This document shows positions 52,790-63,315 of a DNA stretch of 64,000 bases, in pieces. How positions within the stretch are numbered: position 1 is the first letter of the stretch; each line of letters begins with the position of its first letter. Both the position numbers and the translations under genes were made by a program. Source of the DNA: Marinobacter szutsaonensis (GTDB lineage Bacteria; Pseudomonadota; Gammaproteobacteria; Pseudomonadales; Oleiphilaceae); the NCBI RefSeq assembly GCF_039523335.1, contig NZ_BAAAFC010000002.1, forward strand, positions 434,001-498,000, given 5' to 3'. Under the pieces are notes generated by a model. That model searched no databases. It was not told where the DNA came from and saw only the letters and a list, made by a program, of their open reading frames with translations.

Positions 52790-55390
52790 ATGACAAATAG
52801 CGACCCGAGAGCCGGGGATGCCATCGATAAGCAGAAAGTTGAGGAATTCCTCCAGACCGAATCGGGCGGAAGGGCTGCCACCGGGCCCGCCGCTGTCATT
52901 CTCTTTATCGTTCCTCTGCTCTGGTCTCTTTTCCAGCTTTGGATAGCGTCACCGCTTCCCTATATTTTCGAGATCGGCGTGTTCAATTCCACGGAAGCAC
53001 GCTCGATTCACCTGGCGTTTGCCTCGTTCCTGGCGTTTGCCGCTTTCCCGATGATGCGGGGCAAGCACCAGAATCATGTGCCGGTCTTTGACTGGATACT
53101 GGCGCTGGCGGCAGCTTTCGCGGCCTCCTACCTTTACGTTTTCTATGACCAGCTGGCCACCCGTCCGGGAGCGCCCAACACACAGGATATGGTGGTGGCC
53201 CTGGGCGGTCTCGTGCTGTTGCTCGAAGCCACTCGTCGTGCGCTGGGCCTGCCGCTGACCATTGTGGCTGGCGTGTTCATTATCTATTCCCTGGCCGGCC
53301 CCTACATGCCGGATGTGATTTCCCACAAGGGTGCCAGCCTGAGCAAGCTGGCATCGCACCAGTGGCTAGGTACCGAGGGTGTGTTCGGTGTGGCCCTGGG
53401 GGTCTCAACCAGCTTCGTGTTCCTGTTTGTCTTGTTCGGGGCATTGCTTGAACGGGCCGGTGCCGGTAACTACTTCATCAAGGTCGCCTATGCGCTCCTG
53501 GGTCACATGCGTGGAGGTCCTGCGAAGGCAGCCGTGGTTTCCAGTGGCCTGAGTGGTGTTATTTCCGGCTCTTCCATTGCCAACGTGGTCACCACCGGTA
53601 CTTTCACCATTCCGTTGATGAAGCGGGTGGGCTTTCCTGCCACCAAGGCGGGTGCGGTTGAGGTGGCAGCCTCCACCAACGGCCAGCTGACGCCTCCGAT
53701 CATGGGGGCCGCAGCCTTCCTGATGGTGGAGTATGTGGGCATTTCCTACCTGGAGGTCATCAAGCACGCGATTCTGCCGGCGATGATTTCCTATGTGGCT
53801 CTGATCTACATCGTGCATCTCGAGGCCTGCAAGCTGAACATGAGAGGCATTGAACGGCTGGACCGTCCGACCCTGGCCCAGCGCATGCTGAACTGGGTTG
53901 TGATTCTGCTGGGCCTCTGCGTGCTGACCCTGGTGGTCTATTACGGCATCGGCTGGATGAAGACCGTCCTGGGCGAAGCCGCCATGTGGGTGCTGACGCC
54001 TCTGCTGTTGCTTGCCTACATAGGGCTGGTCGGCTATGCGAGCAAGTTTCCGGATCTTGAGGAAGACGATCCGGAGAAATCCCTGGATGAACTGCCTCCG
54101 GTCGGCCCGACGGTCAAGACCGGTCTGTACTTCCTGCTGCCAGTGGTTGTGCTGGTCTGGTGTCTGACGGTAGAACGTTTCTCCCCCCAGTTGTCCGCTT
54201 TCTGGGCGACCGTTTTCATGATCTTCATCGTAATCACCCAGCGGCCGCTGAAAGCCTTCTTCCACAAGCGTGGAGACTACATTGCGGGATTGAAGCAGGG
54301 CAGTGTTGATCTGGCCCATTCCCTCGTGACGGGTGCCCGGAACATGGTGGGTATCGGTGTGGCAACGGCGACCGCCGGCATCGTGGTCGGGACCGTAACG
54401 CTGACCGGCATCGGGCTGGTGATGACCGAGTTCGTGGAGTTCATCTCGGGCGGGAACCTGTTGTTGATGCTGATCTTCACGGCGATCATCAGTCTCATTC
54501 TCGGTATGGGTCTGCCGACCACGGCCAACTACATCGTGGTCTCAACTCTGATGGCGCCGGTTATCGTGACCCTTGGCGCCGAGAATGGCCTGCTGGTGCC
54601 CCTGATTGCGGTGCACCTGTTCGTGTTCTATTTCGGTATCCTGGCGGATGATACGCCGCCGGTAGGTCTCGCCGCCTACGCGGCCGCAGCGATCTCCGGT
54701 GCCGATCCGATACGCACGGGTGTGCAGGGCTTCACCTATGACATCCGTACCGCGATCCTGCCGTTCATGTTCATTTTCAACACCCAACTGTTGTTGATCG
54801 GACTGACCGGCTGGGTGGACCTGCTCATCACCATCTTCAGTGCGGTGACCGCCATGCTGGTGTTCTCCGCGGCGACCCAGGGGTACTGGTTCACCAAAAC
54901 ACGGTGGTGGGAGACAGTCTGTCTGCTGTTGATCACCTTCACGCTGTTCCGGCCGGGATTCTGGTGGGACAGGATTTATCCGCCCACGGAAGATCGGCCT
55001 GGATCAGAGATCTTCCAGTATGTTGAGGATGTTCCGGCTGATAAGCCCATTGTGATCCAGGCTTCCGGTATGTCCATTGATGGCGACGAGGTGTCCAAGT
55101 ACCTGCGGTTGCCGCTGCCCGAGGCAGAGACGCCACAGCAGCGACTGGCCCAGGCCGGGCTCGAGGTCTCTGCCCAGGGCGAGCAGATGGTCGTGGACTT
55201 CGTGAACTTCGGAAGTATCGCGGAGCAGGCAGGGATCAGCTTCGGCTGGACCATCGACAAGGTTCAGGTTGAGAAGGACCGGCCGCCCAAGGAGCTGATG
55301 TTTATCCCGGCACTTATGCTGCTGGCGGCGCTGGCCTTTGGCCAGCTCCGGAGAAAAGCCAGGGAGGAGGCCGCAAGCCAGCCGGCCTGA
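52790..55390 (+). CDS. fused TRAP transporter permease (DctQM-type) with DUF3394 tail
   Basis: The 866-residue integral membrane protein fuses the small (about 35-190) and large TRAP subunits. The DctM part shows GALLERAGAGNYFIKVAYALLGHMRGGPAKAAVVSSGLSGVISGSSIANVVTTGTFTIPLM and ILGMGLPTTANYIVV. A C-terminal soluble extension (about 710-866) matches the DUF3394 module of TAXI-linked permeases. Import would be driven by the sodium or proton gradient. A terminator closes the operon just before thrS. Confidence 0.93.
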   Translation: MTNSDPRAGDAIDKQKVEEFLQTESGGRAATGPAAVILFIVPLLWSLFQLWIASPLPYIFEIGVFNSTEARSIHLAFASFLAFAAFPMMRGKHQNHVPVFDWILALAAAFAASYLYVFYDQLATRPGAPNTQDMVVALGGLVLLLEATRRALGLPLTIVAGVFIIYSLAGPYMPDVISHKGASLSKLASHQWLGTEGVFGVALGVSTSFVFLFVLFGALLERAGAGNYFIKVAYALLGHMRGGPAKAAVVSSGLSGVISGSSIANVVTTGTFTIPLMKRVGFPATKAGAVEVAASTNGQLTPPIMGAAAFLMVEYVGISYLEVIKHAILPAMISYVALIYIVHLEACKLNMRGIERLDRPTLAQRMLNWVVILLGLCVLTLVVYYGIGWMKTVLGEAAMWVLTPLLLLAYIGLVGYASKFPDLEEDDPEKSLDELPPVGPTVKTGLYFLLPVVVLVWCLTVERFSPQLSAFWATVFMIFIVITQRPLKAFFHKRGDYIAGLKQGSVDLAHSLVTGARNMVGIGVATATAGIVVGTVTLTGIGLVMTEFVEFISGGNLLLMLIFTAIISLILGMGLPTTANYIVVSTLMAPVIVTLGAENGLLVPLIAVHLFVFYFGILADDTPPVGLAAYAAAAISGADPIRTGVQGFTYDIRTAILPFMFIFNTQLLLIGLTGWVDLLITIFSAVTAMLVFSAATQGYWFTKTRWWETVCLLLITFTLFRPGFWWDRIYPPTEDRPGSEIFQYVEDVPADKPIVIQASGMSIDGDEVSKYLRLPLPEAETPQQRLAQAGLEVSAQGEQMVVDFVNFGSIAEQAGISFGWTIDKVQVEKDRPPKELMFIPALMLLAALAFGQLRRKAREEAASQPA

Positions 55391-55424
55391 CGGTTCCACC
55401 GGAATTTTGTTAAGTCCGTAGAAG

Positions 55425-55451
55425 CCCGGCGTTAACCCGCCGGGTTTTTTT
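55425..55451 (+). terminator. intrinsic terminator after the TRAP operon
   Basis: CCCGGCG (55425-55431) and CGCCGGG (55438-55444) around a TTAACC loop are followed by seven Ts. Confidence 0.9.
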
Positions 55452-55471
55452 CTGGTAGACTCGCCGCAGAT

Positions 55472-55529
55472 CCGGGCCGCGGTTTGTGTCGCGGTGTCCC
55501 GGCACCATGTGATCTTTGGTATAGATCAC
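55472..55529 (+). promoter_or_regulatory. thrS translational operator mimicking tRNA-Thr anticodon arm
   Basis: GTGATCT (55509-55515) and AGATCAC (55523-55529) form a 7-bp stem with a 7-nt loop UUGGUAU. Read as an anticodon loop this gives U33, GGU at 34-36 and A37, the form of tRNA-Thr(GGU). It ends 15 nt before the AGGAG ribosome site (55545-55549). A second hairpin (CCGGG-CCGCG with CGCGG-CCCGG, 55472-55502) precedes it, like the two stem-loop domains of the E. coli thrS operator. Binding of threonyl-tRNA synthetase would block initiation. Confidence 0.75.
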
Positions 55530-55555
55530 CGCTGAGGCAACAACAGGAGTATTCC

Positions 55556-57481
55556 ATGCCCGTCATTACCCTGCCGGATGGCAGTCATCGCAGTTTTGCT
55601 GAACCCGTAACCGTACACGACGTCGCCGCCGACATTGGCGCCGGCCTGGCCAAGGCTGCCCTGGCCGGAAAAGTTGATGGCAAGCTGGTGGACACCAGTC
55701 ACCTGATCGACCGTGATGCCGAACTGGCCATCGTTACCGATCGTGATGAGGACGGCGTCGACGTCATTCGTCATTCCACAGCCCACCTGATGGCGATGGC
55801 CGTCCAGGAACTGTTCCCCGGCGCCCAGGTGACCATTGGCCCGGTGATCGACAATGGCTTCTACTACGACTTCAAGTACGACCGCCCGTTCACCAACGAG
55901 GATCTGGCGCGGATCGAGAAGCGGATGGAAGAGCTGGCGAAGCAGGACATTCCCGTCTCCCGTTCCGTGATGTCCCGGGAAGACGCCATCAAACTGTTCG
56001 AGGACATGGGCGAGGAATACAAGGTTCGCATCATCCAGGACATCCCCGGTGATGAAGATCTGTCATTTTACCGTCAGGGCGACTTTATCGACCTGTGCCG
56101 CGGTCCCCACGTGCCCAGCACCGGCAAGCTCAAGGCCTTCAAGCTTACCAAGGTGGCCGGCGCCTACTGGCGTGGCGACACCAGCAACGAGCAGCTGCAG
56201 CGGGTCTACGGTACTGCCTGGGGCAACAAGAAAGACCTCAAGGCCTACCTGAACCGGCTGGAAGAGGCCGAAAAGCGGGATCATCGCAAGATCGGCAAGA
56301 AGCTGAACCTGTTCCACATGCAGGAAGAAGCTCCGGGCATGGTGTTCTGGCACCCGGATGGCTGGTCCCTGTACCAGGAGATCGAGCAGTATATGCGTGC
56401 CAAGCTGCACAGGCACGGCTACCAGGAGATCAAGACTCCGCAGGTGGTGTCCCGTACCCTTTGGGAGAAATCCGGGCACTGGGACAAGTTCAAGGACGAC
56501 ATGTTCACCACCGAGTCCGAGAAGCACGACTACGCCATCAAGCCTATGAACTGCCCCTGCCACGTGCAGGTGTTCAACCAGGGCCTGAAGAGCTACAAGG
56601 ATCTGCCCCTGCGTCTGGCGGAGTTCGGCTCCTGCCACCGCAACGAGGCGTCCGGCGCACTGCACGGCTTGATGCGGGTGCGTGGCTTCACCCAGGATGA
56701 TGCGCACATCTTCTGCGAAGAGGACGCCATCCAGGAAGAAGTATCCGCGTTCATCAAGTTGCTGCACGAAGTCTACGAGGACTTCGGGTTCACCGAGATC
56801 CTGTACAAGCTCTCCACCCGTCCGGAAAAGCGGGTCGGTTCCGACGAAGTCTGGGACAAGTCCGAGGCGGCACTGGAGGAAGCCCTGAACCGCGAGGGCG
56901 TGGATTGGGAACTGCTGCCGGGTGAGGGCGCCTTCTACGGACCGAAGATCGAATTCTCCCTGAAGGACTGTATCGGCCGGGTCTGGCAGTGCGGTACCAT
57001 CCAGGTGGACTTCTCCATGCCGGGTCGCCTGGGAGCCCAGTACGTGGCCGACAACTCCGAGCGCAGGACCCCGGTCATGCTGCACCGTGCGGTGCTCGGT
57101 TCCTTCGAGCGCTTCATCGGTATCCTGATCGAGGAATACGAAGGTGCGTTCCCGGTCTGGCTGGCGCCAACCCAGGTGGCGGTGCTGAATATTACCGATA
57201 ACCAGCGTGATTATTGTCAGAATCTGGCCAAAAAGTGGGATTCTTTGGGCTTTAGGGTTAATGCTGACTTGAGAAACGAGAAGATCGGCTTTAAAATCCG
57301 CGAGCATACTCTTAATAAGGTTCCCTATCTCGTTGTTGTCGGCGATAAAGAAATCGAGAACAACGCGGTTGCGGTGAGAACCCGCAAGGGCGAAGATCTG
57401 GGGACCATGTCGGTCGACGAATTCGAAGCGCTACTGGCCAAAGACGTCGAACGCAAAGGTAGAACCAAAACGGAGATCTGA
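55556..57481 (+). CDS. thrS: threonyl-tRNA synthetase
   Basis: The 641-residue class II enzyme is full length. It has an N-terminal TGS domain (about 1-61), an editing domain (about 62-225, with HSTAHLM and the FIDLCRGPH block) and the catalytic core with zinc ligands in NCPCHVQVF and downstream histidines. Motif 2 is [26 protein letters not shown], and a C-terminal anticodon-binding domain follows. CAGGAG precedes the ATG at 55556. Its leader carries a tRNA-like operator. infC follows directly, as in E. coli. Confidence 0.97.
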   Translation: MPVITLPDGSHRSFAEPVTVHDVAADIGAGLAKAALAGKVDGKLVDTSHLIDRDAELAIVTDRDEDGVDVIRHSTAHLMAMAVQELFPGAQVTIGPVIDNGFYYDFKYDRPFTNEDLARIEKRMEELAKQDIPVSRSVMSREDAIKLFEDMGEEYKVRIIQDIPGDEDLSFYRQGDFIDLCRGPHVPSTGKLKAFKLTKVAGAYWRGDTSNEQLQRVYGTAWGNKKDLKAYLNRLEEAEKRDHRKIGKKLNLFHMQEEAPGMVFWHPDGWSLYQEIEQYMRAKLHRHGYQEIKTPQVVSRTLWEKSGHWDKFKDDMFTTESEKHDYAIKPMNCPCHVQVFNQGLKSYKDLPLRLAEFGSCHRNEASGALHGLMRVRGFTQDDAHIFCEEDAIQEEVSAFIKLLHEVYEDFGFTEILYKLSTRPEKRVGSDEVWDKSEAALEEALNREGVDWELLPGEGAFYGPKIEFSLKDCIGRVWQCGTIQVDFSMPGRLGAQYVADNSERRTPVMLHRAVLGSFERFIGILIEEYEGAFPVWLAPTQVAVLNITDNQRDYCQNLAKKWDSLGFRVNADLRNEKIGFKIREHTLNKVPYLVVVGDKEIENNAVAVRTRKGEDLGTMSVDEFEALLAKDVERKGRTKTEI

Positions 57482-57483
57482 TT

Positions 57484-58023
57484 ATTAAACAGCGAGCGAA
57501 TCGGGGTGGGCGTACTCCAAAAGCGCCTATCAATGAAAATATTGACGCAACTGAAGTCCGCCTGATTGATGCCGAAGGCAATCAGGTTGGTATTGTTCCC
57601 ATTGAGGATGCACTCAAGCAGGCAGAAGAAGCGTCTCTTGACCTGGTTCAGGTTACGGATTCCGATCCGATCGTCTGTAAGATAATGGACTACGGCAAGA
57701 AGATCTTCGAAGAGAAGAAGGCCAAGGCGGCTGCCAAGAAAAAGCAGAAGCAGACGCAGGTCAAAGAAGTCAAGTTCCGTCCAGGAACTGAAGAAGGGGA
57801 TTATCAGGTCAAACTACGCAACCTGGTACGTTTCCTTGAAAACGGGGACCGCGGCAAAATCACTATCCGCTTCCGTGGCCGTGAGATGGCACACCAGGAA
57901 ATTGGTATGAAGCTCATGAACCGCATCGAAGCAGATATTGAGGAGCTGGCCCAGGTAGAACAGCGGCCGAAAATGGAAGGCCGCCAGATGACCATGGTCG
58001 TGGCACCCCGCAAGAAGAAGTGA
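57484..58023 (+). CDS. infC: translation initiation factor IF-3 (AUU start)
   Basis: The 179-residue factor starts at a rare ATT codon, as in E. coli. The frame reads [18 protein letters not shown] directly after the thrS stop and continues through [16 protein letters not shown] and [12 protein letters not shown] to KKK. Another in-frame ATT lies one codon earlier (57481), overlapping the thrS TGA. GGAG (57472-57475) fits either. An AUU start lets IF-3 repress its own translation because IF-3 discriminates against non-standard start codons. An ATG-only gene finder would begin at 57685 and lose a third of the protein. Confidence 0.95.
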   Translation: MKQRANRGGRTPKAPINENIDATEVRLIDAEGNQVGIVPIEDALKQAEEASLDLVQVTDSDPIVCKIMDYGKKIFEEKKAKAAAKKKQKQTQVKEVKFRPGTEEGDYQVKLRNLVRFLENGDRGKITIRFRGREMAHQEIGMKLMNRIEADIEELAQVEQRPKMEGRQMTMVVAPRKKK

Positions 58024-58041
58024 ACCTGATCCAATGACGGG

Positions 58042-58061
58042 TCCCCCGCATCGGCGGGGGA
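58042..58061 (+). promoter_or_regulatory. GC-rich hairpin between infC and rpmI
   Basis: TCCCCCGC (58042-58049) and GCGGGGGA (58054-58061) pair around ATCG, followed by TTTGT. It may be a partial attenuator or part of the structure by which L20 represses rpmI-rplT translation; the sequence alone does not decide. Confidence 0.5.
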
Positions 58062-58116
58062 TTTGTCGTTCAGGGGCACATTTGTTTATCCAAAATAGAA
58101 TGCGGAGTTTTAAAAA

Positions 58117-58308
58117 ATGCCTAAGATGAAAACCAAAAGCGGAGCTACCAAGCGGTTCAAGAAAACCGCGACCGGCTTCAAGCACAAGCAGTCCTTCACC
58201 AGCCACATCCTGACCAAGAAGAGCCCGAAGCGTAAGCGTCAGCTGCGCGGCACCAAGCTCATCGCCAAGTCAGATGTTGCAGCTATCAAGCGCATGACCG
58301 CGTGCTGA
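58117..58308 (+). CDS. rpmI: 50S ribosomal protein L35
   Basis: The 63-residue basic protein begins with the L35 signature [43 protein letters not shown] and is one residue shorter than the usual 64. It belongs to the large subunit. It is cotranscribed with infC and rplT; in E. coli L20 represses this pair translationally. Confidence 0.97.
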   Translation: MPKMKTKSGATKRFKKTATGFKHKQSFTSHILTKKSPKRKRQLRGTKLIAKSDVAAIKRMTAC

Positions 58309-58358
58309 TCCAGCCGCGCGAATCATTCCTGAGAAAGTAAAGGTAGAAGGATTAAAGT

Positions 58359-58712
58359 ATGGCTCGTGTAAAGCGTGGCGTGGTAGCACGTCGTCGTCAC
58401 AAGAAGATCATGAAGCAGGCCAAGGGTTACTACGGTGCCCGTAGCCGTGTTTTCCGGGTTGCCAAGCAGGCGGTTATCAAGGCCCAGCAGTATGCCTACC
58501 GTGACCGTCGCAACCGCAAGCGTGCATTCCGCGCTCTGTGGATCTCCCGTATCAACGCCGGTGCCCGCGCAAACGGTCTGTCCTACAGCCGTCTGATCGC
58601 TGGCCTCAAGAAGGCGAATGTTGAAATCGATCGTAAGGTTCTGGCCGACCTGGCCATGAACGAGCAGCAGGCGTTTGCCGCTGTTGTTGAGAAAGCCAAA
58701 GCGTCCCTGTGA
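58359..58712 (+). CDS. rplT: 50S ribosomal protein L20
   Basis: The 117-residue protein matches L20 throughout: [72 protein letters not shown]. It is needed for early assembly of the large subunit and is the autorepressor of the rpmI-rplT operon in enterobacteria. A terminator follows before pheS. Confidence 0.97.
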   Translation: MARVKRGVVARRRHKKIMKQAKGYYGARSRVFRVAKQAVIKAQQYAYRDRRNRKRAFRALWISRINAGARANGLSYSRLIAGLKKANVEIDRKVLADLAMNEQQAFAAVVEKAKASL

Positions 58713-58779
58713 TCGCTTAAGATCTCTCATCGATTGCTGATCGATCCGGCGTCTCATGGCATCATGAAGGCGCCTTCTG

Positions 58780-59849
<1,070 letters not shown>

Positions 59850-59923
59850 TCCTCCGGCTGGTCTGCAGGCATGAACGGCAATCAAACCAACAGGCAAAAC
59901 CGCATCAGGACAAGGCAAGAACC

Positions 59924-62296
59924 ATGAAATTCAGTGAACAGTGGCTGCGCGAGTGGGTTAATCCGAACATTGGCTCCCAGGAATTGATGGACCAGATCAC
60001 CATGGCCGGACTGGAAGTGGACGGCTTTGAGCCGGTCGCCGGAGAATTCAGCGGTGTGGTGGTTGGCGAAGTCCAATCCGTCGAACCGCACCCGGACGCG
60101 GACAAGCTCCGGGTCTGTCAGGTGAGCGATGGTGAACAGGCCGTCCAGGTGGTCTGTGGTGCGCCCAATGTACGCCCCGGCCTGAAGGTTCCCTTTGCTG
60201 TGGTTGGCGCGGTACTGCCGGGCAACTTCAAGATCAAGAAGGCCAAGCTGCGTGGCCAGCCCTCCGAGGGGATGCTGTGTTCCGAGTCCGAACTGGCCCT
60301 GTCTGATAATCACGACGGCCTTATGGAGTTGCCGGAGGATGCACCGGTTGGCCAGGACATGGCCGATTACCTCAAACTCAATGACATCACCATCGACGTG
60401 GACCTGACGCCGAATCGCAGCGATTGCCTCTCCATCAAGGGCATCGCCCGGGAAGTGGGTGTGCTCAACAGTTTGGTGGTCACCGAGCCCGCCATCGAGC
60501 CGGTGGAGGCAGTGCACTCTGAGGTCCCTGATATCCGTGTCGAAGCCCCGGCAGGTTGTCCCCGTTACCTCGGCCGTGTTCTGCGCAACGTGAATCTGAA
60601 AGCGGAAACACCGCTGTGGATGCAGGAGAAGCTGCGTCGCTCCGGTATCCGTTCCATCGATGCGGCGGTAGATGTCACCAATTACGTGATGTTGGAACTT
60701 GGCCAGCCCATGCACGCATTCGACCGTGACGAGATCAGCGGTGGCATTATCGTGCGTATGGCCAAACCGGCCGAGAAACTGGTTCTGCTCGACGGCCAGG
60801 AAGTGGAGCTCACCGAAGACACCCTGGTAATTGCCGACCACGAAAAGCCCATCGCCATCGCCGGTGTGATGGGTGGTGAGCATTCCGGTGTCAGCGAAAA
60901 GACCCGGGATCTGGTGCTGGAGTCCGCCTACTTTGACCCCATCACCCTGGCAGGCAAGGCTCGCCATTACGGCCTGCATACCGATGCCTCCCATCGTTTC
61001 GAGAGGGGCGTCGACTACAAGCTGGCCCGTGATGCCATGGAGCGTGCCACCGAGCTGCTCATGAATATCGTTGGTGGCGAACCCGGTGAAATCGTGGAAG
61101 TGGCCAGCGACGAGCATCTGCCGGCTGACCGCACCATTGACCTTCGGGAACAGCGGCTGGCCGATGTTCTCGGCATGGCGATCGATCGCACCACCGTTGA
61201 AGAGATACTCACGCGGCTCGGGCTCCATATCGACAAGCTGCTCAAGGATGGCTGGCGCGTCAGTGTGCCCAGTTTCCGTCCGGACATCACCATCGAGGAA
61301 GACCTGATCGAGGAAGTCGGCAGGATCTTTGGCTACAACAACCTGCCGGTGACCGAACCCACCGGCTCCCTCGGCCTGGTTGCCCGGGAAGAGGCAAAGC
61401 GCCCGGTGTCCGCCATCCGCAACTATTTTGTGGCCCAGGGCTACCAGGAAGCGGTTACCTACAGCTTCGTGGATCCCAAGGTGCAGAAGCTGGTTGATCC
61501 GGAGCGCGACGGTATTGCCCTGGCGAACCCGATCTCGGCGGACCTGTCGGTCATGCGTACCACTCTCTGGAGTGGTTTGCTCAAGACGGTTGCCTATAAC
61601 CAGAACCGTCAGCAGCCGCGTATCCGGCTCTTCGAGACCGGCCTGCGCTTTGAGCAGGACGGCGAGCGCATCGATCAGCAGCCCATGCTGGCCGGTGTGG
61701 TTGTCGGTGGTCAGTATCCGGAAAACTGGGCAAACGGTCGCAGAACCGCCGATTTCTTTGATGTAAAAGGGGAATTGGAAGGCTTGTTCAGGCTGCTCGG
61801 CATCGAGGTCCAGTTCGTGGCCAGCCAGCACCCGGCGCAGCATCCGGGCCAGACTGCCGAACTGATGCGCGATGGTGAACATGTAGGCTGGTTGGGCACG
61901 TTGCATCCACAAGTTCAGAAAAATCTGGAACTTAATGGCACGATCCTGATGTTTGAGCTATTCTTGAATTCGATCGTCACCGGATATGTGCCTAATTTCA
62001 AAGAAATTTCAAAATTCCCGGAAGTTCGCAGGGATTTGGCTATCATTATCGGGAGCGATGTAGCGTTCGCCGATGTGGAGCGTGTAGCCAGGAAGCATGC
62101 CGGTGAGCGTCTGACAGCGCTGCGTGCGTTCGATGTCTATGAAGGCGAGAGCCTGGGTGAGGGGAACCGGAGCCTGGCCCTGAGCCTGTTCTGGCAGCAT
62201 CCCGAACGCACCTTGAATGAAGACGAAGTGCATTCGCTCTTCAATGGTGTCATTGATGCCTTGAAAGAAGAGTTGGGGGCAACACTGAGGAGTTAA
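59924..62296 (+). CDS. pheT: phenylalanyl-tRNA synthetase beta subunit
   Basis: The 790-residue subunit has the N-terminal tRNA-binding OB fold (about 39-150: VVVGEVQSVEPHPDADKLRVCQV), the B3/B4 editing domain, B5, a degenerate catalytic core and the C-terminal anticodon-binding FDX-ACB domain (about 695-790, FPEVRRDLAIIIGSDV). Length is close to E. coli PheT (795). ihfA starts three bases after its stop, as in enterobacteria and pseudomonads. Confidence 0.97.
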   Translation: MKFSEQWLREWVNPNIGSQELMDQITMAGLEVDGFEPVAGEFSGVVVGEVQSVEPHPDADKLRVCQVSDGEQAVQVVCGAPNVRPGLKVPFAVVGAVLPGNFKIKKAKLRGQPSEGMLCSESELALSDNHDGLMELPEDAPVGQDMADYLKLNDITIDVDLTPNRSDCLSIKGIAREVGVLNSLVVTEPAIEPVEAVHSEVPDIRVEAPAGCPRYLGRVLRNVNLKAETPLWMQEKLRRSGIRSIDAAVDVTNYVMLELGQPMHAFDRDEISGGIIVRMAKPAEKLVLLDGQEVELTEDTLVIADHEKPIAIAGVMGGEHSGVSEKTRDLVLESAYFDPITLAGKARHYGLHTDASHRFERGVDYKLARDAMERATELLMNIVGGEPGEIVEVASDEHLPADRTIDLREQRLADVLGMAIDRTTVEEILTRLGLHIDKLLKDGWRVSVPSFRPDITIEEDLIEEVGRIFGYNNLPVTEPTGSLGLVAREEAKRPVSAIRNYFVAQGYQEAVTYSFVDPKVQKLVDPERDGIALANPISADLSVMRTTLWSGLLKTVAYNQNRQQPRIRLFETGLRFEQDGERIDQQPMLAGVVVGGQYPENWANGRRTADFFDVKGELEGLFRLLGIEVQFVASQHPAQHPGQTAELMRDGEHVGWLGTLHPQVQKNLELNGTILMFELFLNSIVTGYVPNFKEISKFPEVRRDLAIIIGSDVAFADVERVARKHAGERLTALRAFDVYEGESLGEGNRSLALSLFWQHPERTLNEDEVHSLFNGVIDALKEELGATLRS

Positions 62297-62299
62297 GAG

Positions 62300-62602
62300 A
62301 TGGCGGCTTTGACGAAAGCGGAAATGGCGGAGCGCTTGTACGAGGAATTGGGTCTGAACAAGCGGGAAGCCAAGGAAATGGTGGAAGCTTTCTTCGATGA
62401 AATCAGAGGCGCACTCAGCCATAACGAACAGGTGAAGTTGTCCGGTTTCGGCAACTTCGACCTGCGGGACAAGAAACAGCGGCCGGGACGGAATCCGAAA
62501 ACTGGTGAAGAGATCCCGATCAGTGCACGGCGTGTTGTTACGTTTCGACCCGGACAAAAACTAAAACAGAAAGTGGAAGCGTATGCTGGAACCCAGTCAT
62601 AA
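62300..62602 (+). CDS. ihfA: integration host factor alpha subunit
   Basis: The 100-residue DNA-bending protein matches IHF-alpha throughout ([37 protein letters not shown], the [40 protein letters not shown] beta-arm region). It works with IHF-beta in recombination, replication and sigma-54 promoters. It is translationally linked to pheT and overlaps the next gene by 20 bases. Confidence 0.97.
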   Translation: MAALTKAEMAERLYEELGLNKREAKEMVEAFFDEIRGALSHNEQVKLSGFGNFDLRDKKQRPGRNPKTGEEIPISARRVVTFRPGQKLKQKVEAYAGTQS

Positions 62603-62948
62603 CAACGAACTCCCGGCAATCCCCGGGAAGCGTTACTTCACCATTGGTGAGGTAGCCGATCTTTGTGACGTCAAAGCCCATGTGTTGCGGTACTGGGAAC
62701 AGGAGTTTCCACAGCTGTCGCCGGTCAAGCGCCGGGGCAACCGTCGTTACTACCAGCGGGCGGATGTCATTACCATCCGCCAGATTCGCAGCCTGCTCTA
62801 TGATCAGGGCTACACCATCGGTGGCGCCAAGCAGAAGCTGAGCAGTCACGAGATAAAGGAAGACACCTCCCAGTACAAGCAGCTCATCCGTCAGATGATT
62901 GTTGAGCTCGAAGAAGTTCTTGAGGTGCTCAATACGCCGGTTAAATAA
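62583..62948 (+). CDS. MerR-family regulator downstream of ihfA
   Basis: The 121-residue protein has a MerR winged helix (about 17-88, [69 protein letters not shown]) and a short C-terminal coiled coil. It lacks an effector domain. The NRRYY and VLRYWE features place it with the conserved ihfA-linked MerR genes of pseudomonads; targets are unknown. It overlaps ihfA by 20 bases and is followed by a strong terminator. Confidence 0.92.
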   Translation: MLEPSHNNELPAIPGKRYFTIGEVADLCDVKAHVLRYWEQEFPQLSPVKRRGNRRYYQRADVITIRQIRSLLYDQGYTIGGAKQKLSSHEIKEDTSQYKQLIRQMIVELEEVLEVLNTPVK

Positions 62949-62966
62949 ACCGGGTGTGAGAACAGC

Positions 62967-63003
62967 AAGCCGGGGCGGCCCTCAGGACCGCCCCGGCTTT
63001 TTT
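62967..63003 (+). terminator. intrinsic terminator of the pheST-ihfA-merR operon
   Basis: GCCGGGGCGG (62969-62978) and CCGCCCCGGC (62988-62997) form a 10-bp GC stem, extended by A-T pairs and followed by six Ts. Confidence 0.93.
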
Positions 63004-63010
63004 GTGGCTA

Positions 63011-63202
63011 TTACTTTTTCTTGCAGGTCTTGATGCCCAGGATGCTGTAGGCCGGGCAATTACCCATCAGCGCAGTCGCCAGCGGCACAATGCCAATCCA
63101 TCCCCAGGGTGTCTGGGGGCCAACGAATACCAGAGCAATCAGAACCACGCCAACCACGGCGCGGATGATGCGGTCAGCGGAACCCATGTTTACAGTCATC
63201 AT
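63011..63202 (-). CDS. DUF2892 (YgaP-type) membrane protein
   Basis: The 63-residue protein has two hydrophobic segments (about 12-30 and 34-50) and the DUF2892 pattern NMGSADRIIRAVVGVVLIAL...GIVPLATALMGNCPAYSILGIKTCKK. The cysteines Cys49 and Cys60 lie near the C-terminus. In YgaP and similar proteins this domain accompanies a rhodanese and sulfur transfer. AAGGAG precedes two adjacent ATGs. It is divergent from the Crp/Fnr gene, with a palindrome between. Confidence 0.88.
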   Translation of the reverse strand: MMTVNMGSADRIIRAVVGVVLIALVFVGPQTPWGWIGIVPLATALMGNCPAYSILGIKTCKKK

Positions 63203-63227
63203 TCAGTCTCCTTTGCTGATATGAGCT

Positions 63228-63249
63228 TATGACTTAACTTTAGGTCATA
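63228..63249. promoter_or_regulatory. 22-bp imperfect palindrome between DUF2892 and Crp/Fnr genes
   Basis: TATGAC (63228-63233) and GTCATA (63244-63249) are perfect outer arms, with TTA/TAG-like inner bases giving 9 of 11 symmetric pairs. The size fits a Crp/Fnr-type dimer site, but the sequence is not the classical FNR or CRP motif. It is 26 bases upstream of the DUF2892 start. Confidence 0.5.
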
Positions 63250-63315
63250 CTTCCGGATAGTTCAGTGATAAAGTCACACACGATCAGCCAACGTAAGGAA
63301 TCAGGACGTCATTCC

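Noticed and set aside
63265..63315. GTG start giving a 171-residue Crp/Fnr protein
   Set aside because: The extra 17 residues do not resemble the family barrel and have no ribosome site. The ATG at 63316 is better supported, though not proven.
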